Source of the DNA: Schlesneria paludicola DSM 18645
GTDB lineage: Bacteria > Planctomycetota > Planctomycetia > Planctomycetales > Planctomycetaceae
Length of the DNA stretch: 37,912 bases
Assembly: GCA_945862235.1 (NCBI GenBank)
Contig: CAMAYU010000037.1
Coordinates: 1 to 37,912 of the forward strand
Direction of reading: 5' to 3'
Shown here: piece after piece, positions 1 through 8,266 of the stretch
Layout of the letters: every line of letters begins with the position of its first letter
Position numbering within the stretch: the stretch's first letter is position 1
Made by a program: the position numbers and the translations under genes
Notes under the pieces: model-generated
Told to the model about the DNA's origin: nothing
What the model saw: the letters and a program-made list of their open reading frames with translations, nothing else
Databases searched by the model: none

Positions 1-708
1 GTCTGCGTCAAAGAGCCGAAGCCACCCTGCGCGAAGTGCGGCAAGAGTCCGTGCGAATGCGGGCCGAAGGTCTGCTCAACGTGTGGACTGACTCCGTGCG
101 TATGCGACAAACCGACCAAGAAACGCATCAAGATCAAGCTGGCCGATGGCAAGGAACGGACCATCCAACACATGATGGCGACGAGCTTCTGGCACCCGGA
201 CGGGACGCCGATGTCGGCTCAGCAATTCATGGAAAGCCTGTACGGCAGGTCCCCCGACTTCTTCCAGAACGAAGCCGAGCTGCGGTCGCTGTGGAGTGCT
301 CCCGATACACGTTCAAAGCTGCTGGAAGGACTGGCCGAGAAGGGCTTCGGCCTCGACCAGATGACCGAAATGCAAAAGATCATCGACGCCGAGAAGAGCG
401 ACCTCTTCGACGTGCTGGCGCATGTCGCGTTTGCTCTGACGCCCCTGACCCGCGAAGAACGGGCCACCCGAGCCAAGCTCGAAATCAGCACGCACTTCGA
501 CAGCAAACAACAAGCGTTCCTCGACTTCGTGCTGGCTCAATACGTGAAGGAAGGCGTGGGCGAACTCAATCAGGAGAAACTCAGCCCCCTGCTGAAGCTG
601 AAGTACAACAACGCCATCTCCGACGCCATCGCCGATCTTGGACAACCCGAACGGATCAAGGACACGTTCTCGGACTTTCAGAAGTACCTGTACCAAGGCG
701 CGGTCTGA
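1..708 (+). CDS. hsdR: Type I restriction enzyme subunit R, C-terminal part (5' end outside window)
   Basis: The frame is open from base 1 and ends at TGA 706-708, so this is the last 235 residues of a longer protein. Residues about 58-233 resemble the C-terminal helical domain of EcoEI-type HsdR, with the hallmark stretch DLFDVLAHVAFALTPLTREE followed by a helical region. In type I enzymes HsdR is the ATP-dependent translocase and nuclease, and this domain docks it on the HsdM/HsdS methylase core. Immediately before the domain lies a Cys-rich linker (residues 2-35) with two successive C-x2-C-x4-C-x-C motifs, which looks like duplicated zinc-binding knuckles. The motor and nuclease domains lie upstream of the window. 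It sits in an integrase-bearing island next to tRNA-Asp, consistent with a mobile defence locus. The ATG at 172 is internal, not a real start. Confidence 0.85.
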   Translation, partial: VCVKEPKPPCAKCGKSPCECGPKVCSTCGLTPCVCDKPTKKRIKIKLADGKERTIQHMMATSFWHPDGTPMSAQQFMESLYGRSPDFFQNEAELRSLWSAPDTRSKLLEGLAEKGFGLDQMTEMQKIIDAEKSDLFDVLAHVAFALTPLTREERATRAKLEISTHFDSKQQAFLDFVLAQYVKEGVGELNQEKLSPLLKLKYNNAISDAIADLGQPERIKDTFSDFQKYLYQGAV

Positions 709-768
709 CCGACCCGGCAAATTGGACGCAACAACATCCACGCAGAATTGAATTGAAGTTTACGGGAC

Positions 769-792
769 ATGGTGTATCATCTGATACACCAT
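769..792. promoter_or_regulatory. 24-bp perfect palindrome covering the start codon of the HTH gene (likely operator)
   Basis: The arms are ATGGTGTATCA (769-779) and TGATACACCAT (782-792), separated by TC. The right arm contains the first two bases of the ATG at 791. No Shine-Dalgarno sequence is visible in the 20 bases before that ATG. A dimeric HTH protein bound here would block its own promoter or start, so autoregulation of the HTH-integrase pair is the natural inference. The symmetry is seen directly; the role is inferred. Confidence 0.6.
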
Positions 793-1033
793 GCAAGACG
801 AACAGCCGATCACAGACGCATTGAAGACAGCCATCGAGTCGAGCGGGATGTCGATCAAGGCCCTGGAGCGTGAAACGGGAGTCTCCCGTCAATCCATGAT
901 GCACTTCATGCGAGGAACGCGAACGCTACGCCTCGACATCGCCGACAAGCTGGCCGCGTTCTTCAAACTGGACGTGAAGCCAGCCACAAGTAAGCCCACA
1001 ACGAAAGCCGCTCCGAAGCGGAAGGGGAAGTGA
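791..1033 (+). CDS. Small XRE/Cro-type helix-turn-helix regulator
   Basis: An 80-residue protein. Residues about 8-60 form an HTH fold: the segment SIKALERETGVSRQSMMHFM reads as helix-turn-recognition helix, followed by a helix pair typical of XRE/Cro proteins (LDIADKLAAFFKL). The tail is a basic Lys/Pro/Thr-rich extension that may add non-specific DNA contacts. The start ATG is embedded in a perfect palindrome (769-792), suggesting that it binds its own control region. One base separates its stop from the integrase ATG, so the two are probably co-transcribed and the protein may control integration or excision. It could alternatively regulate the upstream restriction genes, like a C protein, although those lie upstream of its operator. 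Confidence 0.75.
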   Translation: MQDEQPITDALKTAIESSGMSIKALERETGVSRQSMMHFMRGTRTLRLDIADKLAAFFKLDVKPATSKPTTKAAPKRKGK

Positions 1034-1034
1034 C

Positions 1035-2963
1035 ATGGGAACCGTCTACAAGAAAACCGCGACGAAGCCGATCCCCAAAGGGGCGGAGTTGTTCACGAAG
1101 AATGGCAAGCGGTTCGCCCGTTGGAAGCCGTCCACCGGCAAGGCGAGAACCGCCCCCGTCACGACGGGCCACGATGGGACTGATCGAATCGTTGTCACCG
1201 TGGGAACCTACCTCGCCAAGTTTCGGGACGGCTCGGGATATGTCTGCGAAGTCTCGACCGGATGCCGCGATGAGGATGCCGCTCGTTCGGTTCTCGGCAA
1301 ACTGGAACGCCGCGCCGAACTGGTCAAAAGCGAAGTCATCTCGGCGGGGGAGGCCGCGACAGCCGATCATCTGTGCGAGCCGTTCGCCGATCACTTCGGC
1401 TTGTATCTGCTCACATTGCAGGCGAAAGATGTCTCTCCGAAGCACCTTGTCGAGACGAAACGGTTGGCGACGCGGCTGGCGAGGGACTGCAAGTTTGTCC
1501 GGCTCGCCGATGTTGGATTGCAGCCGGTCGAACGCTGGATGACGGCACGCAAAGTCGAAGGCATGTCCGCCCGCACTCGCAATTCGTACTCTCAGTCGCT
1601 GTCGGGGTTCTGCAAGTGGTGCGTTCAAACCGAGCGACTCGCCTCGAATCCACTGGCTCGCATCGCCAAGGCGGACGAGAAGAGTGATCGACGACGGCAA
1701 CGGCGGGCGATGACGGAAGCCGAACTGGTGAAGCTGTTGGAAGTGGCAAGATTGCGACCGCTCGCTGAGTTCGGACGAGAGACGCTGGCCGTGGATGCCA
1801 GCGAAGCCGAAGCGACCGGCAAACGCCGCAAGCGGTCGAACTGGACGTACAAGCCGCTGACACTCGATTCCCTACACGCCGCCACCAAACGGGCACGGGA
1901 ACGGCTCGCCGACAATCTCGACTTCGTGGCCGAACTGGAACGGCTCGGGCGAGAGCGGGCGTTGATTTACAAGACGCTCGTTCTGACCGGGCTTCGCAAA
2001 GGGGAACTCGCATCGTTGACGGTGGGGCAACTGGAACTCGACGGGCCGATGCCGTTCGTCGTGTTGAACGCGGCGGACGAGAAGAACCGGCAAGGCTCGA
2101 CGATTCCGCTACGTCACGACTTGGCAAACGATCTGAGGGATTGGCTGTCCGACGCTCCAAGCTCGGCAACGCTCAAGCTAGGCCACTCAAACCGCATTTC
2201 TGACAGGGAGCGACTACAGTCCCAATTGTTCACCGTTCCCGAGTCACTCGGAAAGATTCTCGACCGCGACCTGCTCGCCGCTGGGATCGACAAGGCCGAC
2301 GAGAGAGGCCGCACCATCGACGTTCACGCTCTGCGGCATTCGTTCGGGACGCTGTTGTCCAAGGGAGGCGTTGCTCCACGAACGGCTCAAGCCGCAATGC
2401 GTCACAGCAACATCAACCTGACGATGAACGTCTACACCGACCCGAAGTTGCTCGACATTCAGGGGGCGTTGGACTCGCTCCCGTCACTCAACCTCAATCC
2501 CTCGCCATCGACCGAACGCCAGATGGTGCGAGCGACGGGGACGGACGATCAAGACGCGATGCCTGACGCAAGACATTCCGTCATGAAGTTTGCACCAGCG
2601 TTTGCACCAAATGTTGGCGAACGGGGGCAAACTGTGTCATTTGCTGTCATCTCATCAGATGATGCCGATGAACGAATGGCGAGAACCGCAACTCACGAAA
2701 ACCATATGGATCAAAGCAAAAAAGCCTTGCCCGCAGTGATTGCGAGCAAGGCTCTTCAAACGAGATCGACGGGACTCGAACCCGCAGCCTCCAGCGTGAC
2801 AAGCTGGCGATCTAACCAATTGATCTACGACCCCTCGTTGGTTCCGGCCAGATTCTTTGAGTTCAGTCACTCATCGTTTTCTCAGCCGGAGCGGCGGGCG
2901 ATTCTAACGCCACCGAACTCGCCGTCAAGCAAGCCTCGCCTCCTGCAACAGCCACATTGTTGA
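1035..2963 (+). CDS. Tyrosine recombinase/phage-type integrase, reading through the tRNA-Asp gene
   Basis: A site-specific recombinase with an N-terminal SAM-like core-binding domain (about residues 113-210) and a C-terminal catalytic domain. Visible catalytic residues are R321 (TGLRKGE), probably K350, H431 and R434 (HALRHSF), H457 (MRHSN) and nucleophile Y467 (NVYTD). A charged stretch at about 211-275 lies between the domains. The start ATG at 1035 follows a purine-rich SD (GAAGGGGAAG). The frame stays open past the expected end near residue 490-575 and runs through the antisense strand of tRNA-Asp (residues about 576-600) and on to TGA at 2961-2963. The last 65 or so residues are therefore probably not family sequence. 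This is typical of an element inserted at a tRNA 3' end, and it implies an attachment site here with the island extending leftward. Confidence 0.9.
   Translation: MGTVYKKTATKPIPKGAELFTKNGKRFARWKPSTGKARTAPVTTGHDGTDRIVVTVGTYLAKFRDGSGYVCEVSTGCRDEDAARSVLGKLERRAELVKSEVISAGEAATADHLCEPFADHFGLYLLTLQAKDVSPKHLVETKRLATRLARDCKFVRLADVGLQPVERWMTARKVEGMSARTRNSYSQSLSGFCKWCVQTERLASNPLARIAKADEKSDRRRQRRAMTEAELVKLLEVARLRPLAEFGRETLAVDASEAEATGKRRKRSNWTYKPLTLDSLHAATKRARERLADNLDFVAELERLGRERALIYKTLVLTGLRKGELASLTVGQLELDGPMPFVVLNAADEKNRQGSTIPLRHDLANDLRDWLSDAPSSATLKLGHSNRISDRERLQSQLFTVPESLGKILDRDLLAAGIDKADERGRTIDVHALRHSFGTLLSKGGVAPRTAQAAMRHSNINLTMNVYTDPKLLDIQGALDSLPSLNLNPSPSTERQMVRATGTDDQDAMPDARHSVMKFAPAFAPNVGERGQTVSFAVISSDDADERMARTATHENHMDQSKKALPAVIASKALQTRSTGLEPAASSVTSWRSNQLIYDPSLVPARFFEFSHSSFSQPERRAILTPPNSPSSKPRLLQQPHC
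2718..2753 (-). terminator. Rho-independent terminator behind tRNA-Asp
   Basis: Stem AGCCTTGC (2723-2730) pairs with GCAAGGCT (2746-2753). An inner CGCA/TGCG stem extends the hairpin. On the minus strand it is followed by a run of T (complement of the A run 2718-2723). It lies 7 bases beyond the tRNA 3' end and also overlaps the 3' part of the integrase frame. Confidence 0.75.
2761..2834 (-). tRNA. tRNA-Asp (GTC)
   Basis: Read on the minus strand, a 74-nt cloverleaf folds with acceptor GGGGTCG/CGATCTC (two G-U pairs), discriminator G, D-stem GATC/GATC, anticodon stem CCAGC/GCTGG with loop TTGTCAC giving anticodon GTC, and T-stem GCGGG/CCCGT with loop TTCGAGT. CCA is not encoded; TTT follows. 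The integrase gene lies directly beyond its 3' end, so this tRNA is the probable integration target of the island to its left. Confidence 0.93.
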
Positions 2964-3308
2964 TGTGTGGCGGCAGGAGTTCCGGTTATCACGCCGGGAA
3001 TGATCGGCCACTTGGTTGTTGTTGCCCAAAAGATTGAGGATCGCGCAGCAAGGCTTCGCCAACCAGACCGAATGGGCGCGCTCCACGAACTTTTCCACCG
3101 AACATTCTTCCGTGATTACAGCGACCCAGGGAGAACGTGGACAAGTTGTCGCCAAACTCGCTCGCGAAGCGAGCAGCCTCCGCCCGGAAACCCGGCACTA
3201 CATGAAAGGTTCGGCCGTGGCGATCAGGCTCAGGTTGCCGTGAACTTTGTGAGGAGTCTTGTTAGATTCTCGCCCCTCGCGTCGGGGTCAGGTACGGAAT
3301 GGCGGCTC
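2964..3308. other. Intergenic stretch with no supported gene
   Basis: About 350 bases between tRNA-Asp/integrase and the glnN promoter region. Several overlapping short frames exist on both strands, but none has a recognisable motif, a convincing ribosome site or consistent codon use. A short GC-rich repeat (CCCC then GGGG, about 3271-3289) could form a small hairpin. It may be degraded sequence left by the island boundary. Confidence 0.5.
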
Positions 3309-3322
3309 GGCATAGTGGTTGC
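3309..3322 (+). promoter_or_regulatory. Candidate sigma-54 (-24/-12) promoter of glnN
   Basis: The sequence TCGGCATAGTGGTTGCT contains GG-N10-GC (GG 3309-3310, GC 3321-3322), and the flanks match the GGCA...TTGC consensus of RpoN promoters. It lies 62 bases before the glnN ATG, a sensible leader length, and nitrogen-regulated sigma-54 control is common for glutamine synthetases. One site found by eye can occur by chance, so this is moderate-to-low evidence. Confidence 0.4.
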
Positions 3323-3384
3323 TCGTCGCGGGGAAGCGGTGGTGTTTTTTTCGCGCTCAACCTGATTTTGGAAGGCTTTGTGTT

Positions 3385-5586
3385 ATGAGTGGCAGTGCGT
3401 CGCGGATGAATGCAATCAATGCAGTCACAAGCTTTGAGTCGGCTCCGGCTCCTCTGAACTTCGCCGAGACTTCGGCAGGCGAACTGTTCGGTTGCAATGT
3501 GTTCAGCCAAAAGGTGATGAAGGATCGTCTGCCAAAGAGCATCTACAAGTCGGTCTTGAAGACGATTGAGATGGGCGAGCCACTTGCCGCCGATGTCGCC
3601 GACACCGTCGCCGCCGCGATGAAGGACTGGGCCATCGAGAAGGGTGCGTCGCACTACGCTCACGTTTTTCATCCGCTTACCGGCTTGACCGCCGAAAAGC
3701 ACGACAGCTTCCTCAACCCGGACGGAGCGGGCGGAGCGGTCGCCGAATTCAGCGGCAGCGCCCTGATCCAAGGCGAACCGGACGCATCAAGCTTCCCCTC
3801 GGGTGGCATCCGCGCCACGTTTGAAGCGCGTGGATACACCGCATGGGACGTGACGAGCCCCGCTTACATCCTCGAAAACGCCAACGGCACGACGCTGTGC
3901 ATCCCGACCGCGTTCTTCTCGTGGACCGGCGAAGTGCTCGACAAGAAGACGCCACTGCTCCGTTCGATGAAGGCGGTCAATGTCCAAGCTCAGCGCATCC
4001 TGAAACTGTTTGGCCACAAGTCGCCAGCGCTTGTCGTCTCGACCTGCGGGGCAGAACAGGAATACTTCCTGATCGACCGCAACTTCTTCTTCGCCCGGCC
4101 CGACCTGATCAATGCCGGTCGCACGCTGTTCGGTGCGCCCTCCCCGAAAGGTCAAGAGTTCTGCGATCAGTACTTCGGTGCGATCCCCGACCGCGTACTC
4201 GCCTGCATGTTGGATGCGGAACGTGAGATGTTTAAACTCGGTATCCCGGTGAAGACTCGTCACAACGAAGTGGCTCCGAGCCAGTACGAGATCGCGCCGG
4301 TCTACGAGAACGCCAACGTGGCGGCCGATCATCAGCAGCTCACCATGCTGATCCTGAAGAAGGTGGCTCAGAAGCACGGGCTCGAATGTCTGCTGCACGA
4401 GAAGCCGTTCGCGGGCGTGAACGGTTCCGGCAAGCACTGCAACTGGTCGCTCGGCAACGCCACGCAAGGGAACCTGCTCGAACCAGGCAAGACCCCGCAC
4501 GAGAACATGCAGTTCCTCGTGTTCTGTGCCGCCGTCATTCGTGCCGTCCACAAGCACGCGACACTGCTGCGAGCGGTCGTCGCCCACGCGGGCAACGATC
4601 ATCGACTCGGTGCGAACGAAGCTCCTCCCGCGATCATTTCGATCTTCCTCGGCGACCAATTGGCCGACGTGTTCGAGCAGATCAAGAAGAGCGGTTCGGC
4701 CGCAACCAGCAAGCAGGCGGGTGTCATGACGGTCGGCGTCGATACGCTCCCGCCATTGCCGAAGGACGCAGGCGACCGCAACCGCACCAGCCCGTTCGCC
4801 TTCACGGGCAACAAGTTTGAATTCCGCGCGGTTGGTTCGAGCCAGTCGATGGCGGGACCGCTCGTCGCATTGAACACGATCATGGCCGAGTCGCTCGACT
4901 ACTGTGCGACTGAACTGGAGAAGGTCGCCTGCGGTGATGCCGCCAAGTTCGGCGGAGCGGTGCAAGCGCTGCTCAAGTCGATCATCGACGAGCACGGCGG
5001 AGTGATCTTCAATGGCGACGGCTACACCGAAGAATGGCAAACTGAATCGGCCAAACGCGGCCTGCCGAACCGGAAGCAGACGATCGACTCGCTGCCAGAT
5101 CTCACTGATCCCGCTGTCATGTCGATGATGGACAAGTACAAGGTGTTGACGCCGCGCGAACTCGAAAGCCGCCGCGAAATCTACTTCGAGCAGTACGTCC
5201 TCACTCTGAACGTCGAAGCCAAGCTGACGCACGAGATTGCGAAGACGACGATCTACCCGGCCGCCGTCCGCTACCAGAGCGAACTCGCCGGCGCCGCGGC
5301 CAACTGCAAGGCGGCGGGTGTTGAATTCGATGCCTCAATACTGACCAAGCTCAGCAGCCTGATCAAGACGCTGAACCAGAGCGTCGCCGCGCTGGAACAC
5401 CTGATTCACGAAGGTGGCCACGGCGGCCACGGCGTCTCGAACCCGCAACAGGCGGCCGGTCGCTGTGCGAAGCAGGTCAAGCCCGCGATGGAAGCCGTCC
5501 GAGCCGTCGCCGACGAACTCGAAGGGATCGTCGCTGACGACCACTGGCCGCTGCCAACCTACCAGGAAATGCTCTTCATCAAGTGA
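3385..5586 (+). CDS. glnN: Glutamine synthetase type III
   Basis: Makes glutamine from glutamate, ammonia and ATP in the cytoplasm. At 733 residues it is the size of GSIII rather than GSI/GSII (about 350-470). The GSIII signature [12 protein letters not shown] is followed by an Asn/Ala-rich stretch, a DHQQ motif, and the catalytic [18 protein letters not shown] region that positions glutamate and metal. The N-terminal GSIII region includes [14 protein letters not shown]. The C-terminus is the long helical extension peculiar to type III, with a His/Gly-rich patch (HEGGHGGHG). ATG 3385 is chosen over the upstream TTG at 3319 because homologous sequence begins after it and the upstream residues resemble leader sequence. 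It is monocistronic: a possible sigma-54 promoter precedes it and a 13-bp-stem terminator follows. Confidence 0.95.
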   Translation: MSGSASRMNAINAVTSFESAPAPLNFAETSAGELFGCNVFSQKVMKDRLPKSIYKSVLKTIEMGEPLAADVADTVAAAMKDWAIEKGASHYAHVFHPLTGLTAEKHDSFLNPDGAGGAVAEFSGSALIQGEPDASSFPSGGIRATFEARGYTAWDVTSPAYILENANGTTLCIPTAFFSWTGEVLDKKTPLLRSMKAVNVQAQRILKLFGHKSPALVVSTCGAEQEYFLIDRNFFFARPDLINAGRTLFGAPSPKGQEFCDQYFGAIPDRVLACMLDAEREMFKLGIPVKTRHNEVAPSQYEIAPVYENANVAADHQQLTMLILKKVAQKHGLECLLHEKPFAGVNGSGKHCNWSLGNATQGNLLEPGKTPHENMQFLVFCAAVIRAVHKHATLLRAVVAHAGNDHRLGANEAPPAIISIFLGDQLADVFEQIKKSGSAATSKQAGVMTVGVDTLPPLPKDAGDRNRTSPFAFTGNKFEFRAVGSSQSMAGPLVALNTIMAESLDYCATELEKVACGDAAKFGGAVQALLKSIIDEHGGVIFNGDGYTEEWQTESAKRGLPNRKQTIDSLPDLTDPAVMSMMDKYKVLTPRELESRREIYFEQYVLTLNVEAKLTHEIAKTTIYPAAVRYQSELAGAAANCKAAGVEFDASILTKLSSLIKTLNQSVAALEHLIHEGGHGGHGVSNPQQAAGRCAKQVKPAMEAVRAVADELEGIVADDHWPLPTYQEMLFIK

Positions 5587-5680
5587 TGCCCTTCGTCACG
5601 AACCCCGTACCGTAATCCCGTCGCTCGGCCGACGGGACTACTCACGCGGGAAACAAACAAGACCTTCCCATCAACCCATC

Positions 5681-5718
5681 GCGGCCCGAGGTGCTATCAC
5701 CTCGGGCCGCTTTCATTT
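5681..5718 (+). terminator. Very strong rho-independent terminator after glnN
   Basis: Perfect 13-bp stem GCGGCCCGAGGTG (5681-5693) / CACCTCGGGCCGC (5698-5710) with a CTAT loop, followed by TTTCATTT. A second, shorter hairpin without a T run (CCCGTCG 5617-5623 / CGACGGG 5630-5636) lies between it and the glnN stop. Confidence 0.85.
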
Positions 5719-5868
5719 GATCTGCTCGATACTCGTTGCTTTCTGCCTGCTGACTCGCGATTGAGGTGAGAATCTGAAAGACTTCTGACCATGCGACATG
5801 TTCGTCGCGAGCGGTCCGTCGGAGTGAGATCGGGCTGTTCATGTCCTCAATCACGGAGAGTGTCTGCC

Positions 5869-6561
5869 ATGTCATCGCACCGTAAGTTTCTGGTTGCCGG
5901 ATTGATCGCCCTGCTGTCGGTTGGTACGGGTTGGTCTCAGGAGAAGAAAGAAGCTCCCGTCGTGCCGCCGCGCGAGGGGAAGCGGGAGGTGGTCGAGATC
6001 TTCAACGGGAAGGACCTCAAGGGTTGGGTGGGCAACGAGAAACTCTGGTCGGTCAAGGACGGAGTCATCATCGGCAAGAACACCGACGAGGTGAAAGTCA
6101 GCACGTATCTGCTGACCGAGAAGGGTTACAGCGACTTCCGCCTGACCTTCGACTTCAAACTGGCCGAGTCCGAAATGCACTCGGGCATCGCGATGTGGGG
6201 CCGCATCGCGCCGGACAAGGGCGACCCGCTGACCTATGCCGGGCATCTGGTCATGTTTCCGTCGGGCCACGGGTTCTATGACCTCTACGGCCGAAACATG
6301 ATTCACACGAACAACGAGATCGCCGCACCGCTCAGCAAGCAGCACGACTGGAACAGCTACGAAATCCTCGCGCAGGGGAACCGCATCCGCTTCGTGCTCA
6401 ATGGCAAACTGGTCTCAGACTGGCGCGAGCCGGAACCGGACCGGATCAAGTCCGCCCCGATCGGCCTCCAGTTGCACTCGAACAAGCAGCCGCAGGAGGT
6501 CCAGTGGAGAAACCTCAAGCTGGAAACATTCCCCGATGACAAGCTGCTGACGGTGAAGTGA
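5869..6561 (+). CDS. Secreted DUF1080 (3-keto-disaccharide hydrolase-type) protein
   Basis: 230 residues from ATG 5869. Upstream in-frame codons lack a ribosome site, whereas ACGGAGAG precedes 5869. A signal peptide is visible (basic MSSHRK, hydrophobic core to about residue 20, cleavage near GWSQ). The mature part is a single DUF1080 domain, a concanavalin-like beta sandwich, with the characteristic FNGKDLKGWVG opening, HSGIAMWGR in the middle and a closing QEVQWRNLKLE strand. DUF1080 proteins are greatly expanded in planctomycetes; some act on 3-keto-glycosides or other carbohydrates outside the cytoplasm. The substrate cannot be read from sequence. The gene stands alone, convergent with the photolyase, with a palindromic repeat between them. 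Confidence 0.85.
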   Translation: MSSHRKFLVAGLIALLSVGTGWSQEKKEAPVVPPREGKREVVEIFNGKDLKGWVGNEKLWSVKDGVIIGKNTDEVKVSTYLLTEKGYSDFRLTFDFKLAESEMHSGIAMWGRIAPDKGDPLTYAGHLVMFPSGHGFYDLYGRNMIHTNNEIAAPLSKQHDWNSYEILAQGNRIRFVLNGKLVSDWREPEPDRIKSAPIGLQLHSNKQPQEVQWRNLKLETFPDDKLLTVK

Positions 6562-6668
6562 ATGAAACGGAGCACGTCACACGTGAATCAATACCGTGAG
6601 CAATCGGAGGGAGCCAATGACTCGAGGCGGTTTCAAAGCCTGATTGCGACGTAATAACCGCTTATGCT

Positions 6669-6783
6669 ACCGGCAAGAAATGATTTACCCGAACACGCCA
6701 ACCCGAAGTGTGAACGAGGTCGTCGATCGACTTCGCCCTCGTTCACACTTCGGGTTGGTGTGGGCAAGACAAGTCTTGCCGGT
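6669..6783 (+). repeat. Palindromic dispersed element, copy 1
   Basis: An imperfect palindrome of about 115 bp with outer arms ACCGGCAAG (6669-6677) and CTTGCCGGT (6775-6783). The inner stem is perfect over 22 bp (6698-6719 with 6737-6758), including ACCCGAAGTGTGAACGAGG and its complement. Related copies lie at 19371-19495 and 33409-33527. It lies between convergent genes and ends 4 bases before the photolyase stop codon, so it may serve as a two-way terminator. It has no coding capacity. Confidence 0.9.
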
Positions 6784-6787
6784 CGCC

Positions 6788-8266
6788 TTAAACAAAAGTC
6801 TTCAGGTATTCGCGAACGCATAGCTTCTTGCGGGTGTTATCGGAACTCATGTATCGAATGGTTCCGAAGATGGGACGCTCTGGTCCCCACGCGCGGTCGT
6901 ATCGGCCGAGTACCCAGAAGATGCCGGAGTACGAATTTGGGTTCCGGCCGTCGAGAGCAAATTTGTTGTTAAGCTCGATCATCACCTCGAGCGCGTCGCG
7001 AGGCGTCGCGGTCCATTCGAGTATCTTCTTGCCCCAGAGCATTCGTAGATAGTTGTGGATGCGGCCCTCACGAACGAGCTGCATTTGCGCGGCGTTCCAA
7101 AGTGGATCGTGCGTTGCAGCGGCAGCGAATTGGTCGAGACAGTAAACGAACGGGCGAGGATCGCGCTCGTGCTTCGACAGCGTGGCTTGGGCCCAATCGG
7201 GGAGCGATTCGTACTGGTCGTAATCGTCACGGTGCGAGGTCATGTTGTATCCCAGCTCGCGCCAGGTGATGAACTCGTCAAGCCACGACTCAGCACCGGG
7301 ACTCGCGCCCCACCAGCCTTCACGCTTGCCTCCGGTCTTCTCGCCGAGGCAGAGCGGCGACCATTCCTCTCGCGTCATCAATTCGTGAAACAACTCATGA
7401 GACGAGATGTGACCGAAGTGCAAATACGGCGAAAGGCCGCTGCGATTTTCGGCATCGGGATCGTTCGCCCCGGCCGCGTACTGTGACAGATGCTGGTCCA
7501 AAAACTTCTTCAAGCGATGCCGAGCCAGCGTTGATCCGCCACGCGCTTCGACAATGCCGACCGAGTGGTCAATCGGCAATGCCGCGAGTTCCGCCCTGTC
7601 GCCAGCCAACAACTTCGCTGACACCGGGGGCCAGCGCGTGGTTATCTCCGGCGGCAGCGACTGGATTGGTGGAAGACGCACGCCGCTCAAGGGGTTTGGC
7701 TTCGGAAATTCTTCAAGATGCGGGGGCAATTCCTTCTGCAGGTAAGCTCGGAACGAGAATGCCGTTGTAAAAACGCGGCCCGTGGCGCGCAGCGGCAGTA
7801 GGCCGTTTGAATCCACGGACTCCAGTCGCACCGGCAATCGAGCTGCCGCTGCCGAAACCATGTGTGGCAAAAAGGCTGACGGGAAGTCATCCGTCACGAC
7901 GACACAAGCTCGCTTGGCCAGCGCCAGCAGCAATCCCTTGTCGGCATTGGGCAATGGTTCGACATACGGAAAGTACATCACGCCGGGATTGTTGAGCGCG
8001 TTGATTCGAGCCGCGTTTTCGGCCATGCCGTCGATCATGAAACGATGAATCCGATCGCACGCCCACCGATATTCAGTTCGTAGTGGCTCGAAGATCACCA
8101 GCGGCTTTTGCAATTCAACAGCCAACTCCACCGCGCGCTGCAAGCTGAAATTGGAAGACAGTCGCCGGAATGAAATCATCCAATACAACACGAACTCGCC
8201 GTCCGCTCGAATCGGCGCGTCGTTGCAGTTTTGAATGCGGATCTGTGGAACGAGGCTGGCACTCAT
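6788..8266 (-). CDS. phr: Class II CPD photolyase
   Basis: 492 residues. A flavoenzyme that uses blue/near-UV light to split cyclobutane pyrimidine dimers. The N-terminal alpha/beta domain includes VLYWMISFRRLSSNFSLQRA and a VVTDDFP strand. The C-terminal FAD domain carries the class II motifs LSPYLHFGHIS, WLDEFITWRELGYN, WNAAQMQLVREGRIHNYLRM and LDGRNPNSYSGIFWVLGR. ATG 8266 is chosen because the upstream gene stop (TGA 8268-8266) overlaps it by one base, indicating translational coupling; the longer open frame to 8752 reads antisense-like sequence inside the TspO domain. It is co-transcribed with the SDR-TspO gene and lies downstream of a CarH/LitR-like regulator, the usual neighbourhood for light-induced photolyases. 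Confidence 0.95.
   Translation of the reverse strand: MSASLVPQIRIQNCNDAPIRADGEFVLYWMISFRRLSSNFSLQRAVELAVELQKPLVIFEPLRTEYRWACDRIHRFMIDGMAENAARINALNNPGVMYFPYVEPLPNADKGLLLALAKRACVVVTDDFPSAFLPHMVSAAAARLPVRLESVDSNGLLPLRATGRVFTTAFSFRAYLQKELPPHLEEFPKPNPLSGVRLPPIQSLPPEITTRWPPVSAKLLAGDRAELAALPIDHSVGIVEARGGSTLARHRLKKFLDQHLSQYAAGANDPDAENRSGLSPYLHFGHISSHELFHELMTREEWSPLCLGEKTGGKREGWWGASPGAESWLDEFITWRELGYNMTSHRDDYDQYESLPDWAQATLSKHERDPRPFVYCLDQFAAAATHDPLWNAAQMQLVREGRIHNYLRMLWGKKILEWTATPRDALEVMIELNNKFALDGRNPNSYSGIFWVLGRYDRAWGPERPIFGTIRYMSSDNTRKKLCVREYLKTFV

Noticed and set aside
36-824. 262-residue plus-strand frame at the left edge
   Set aside because: Arg/Gln/His-rich shadow of the HsdR frame.
2967-3365. 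132-residue plus-strand frame before glnN
   Set aside because: No family motif, overlaps the candidate promoter and ends just before the glnN start; treated as intergenic.
3787-5232. 481-residue open frame on the minus strand
   Set aside because: Lies entirely opposite glnN, whose GSIII motifs are unmistakable; its Arg/Glu/Val-rich composition is that of an antisense shadow in GC-rich DNA.
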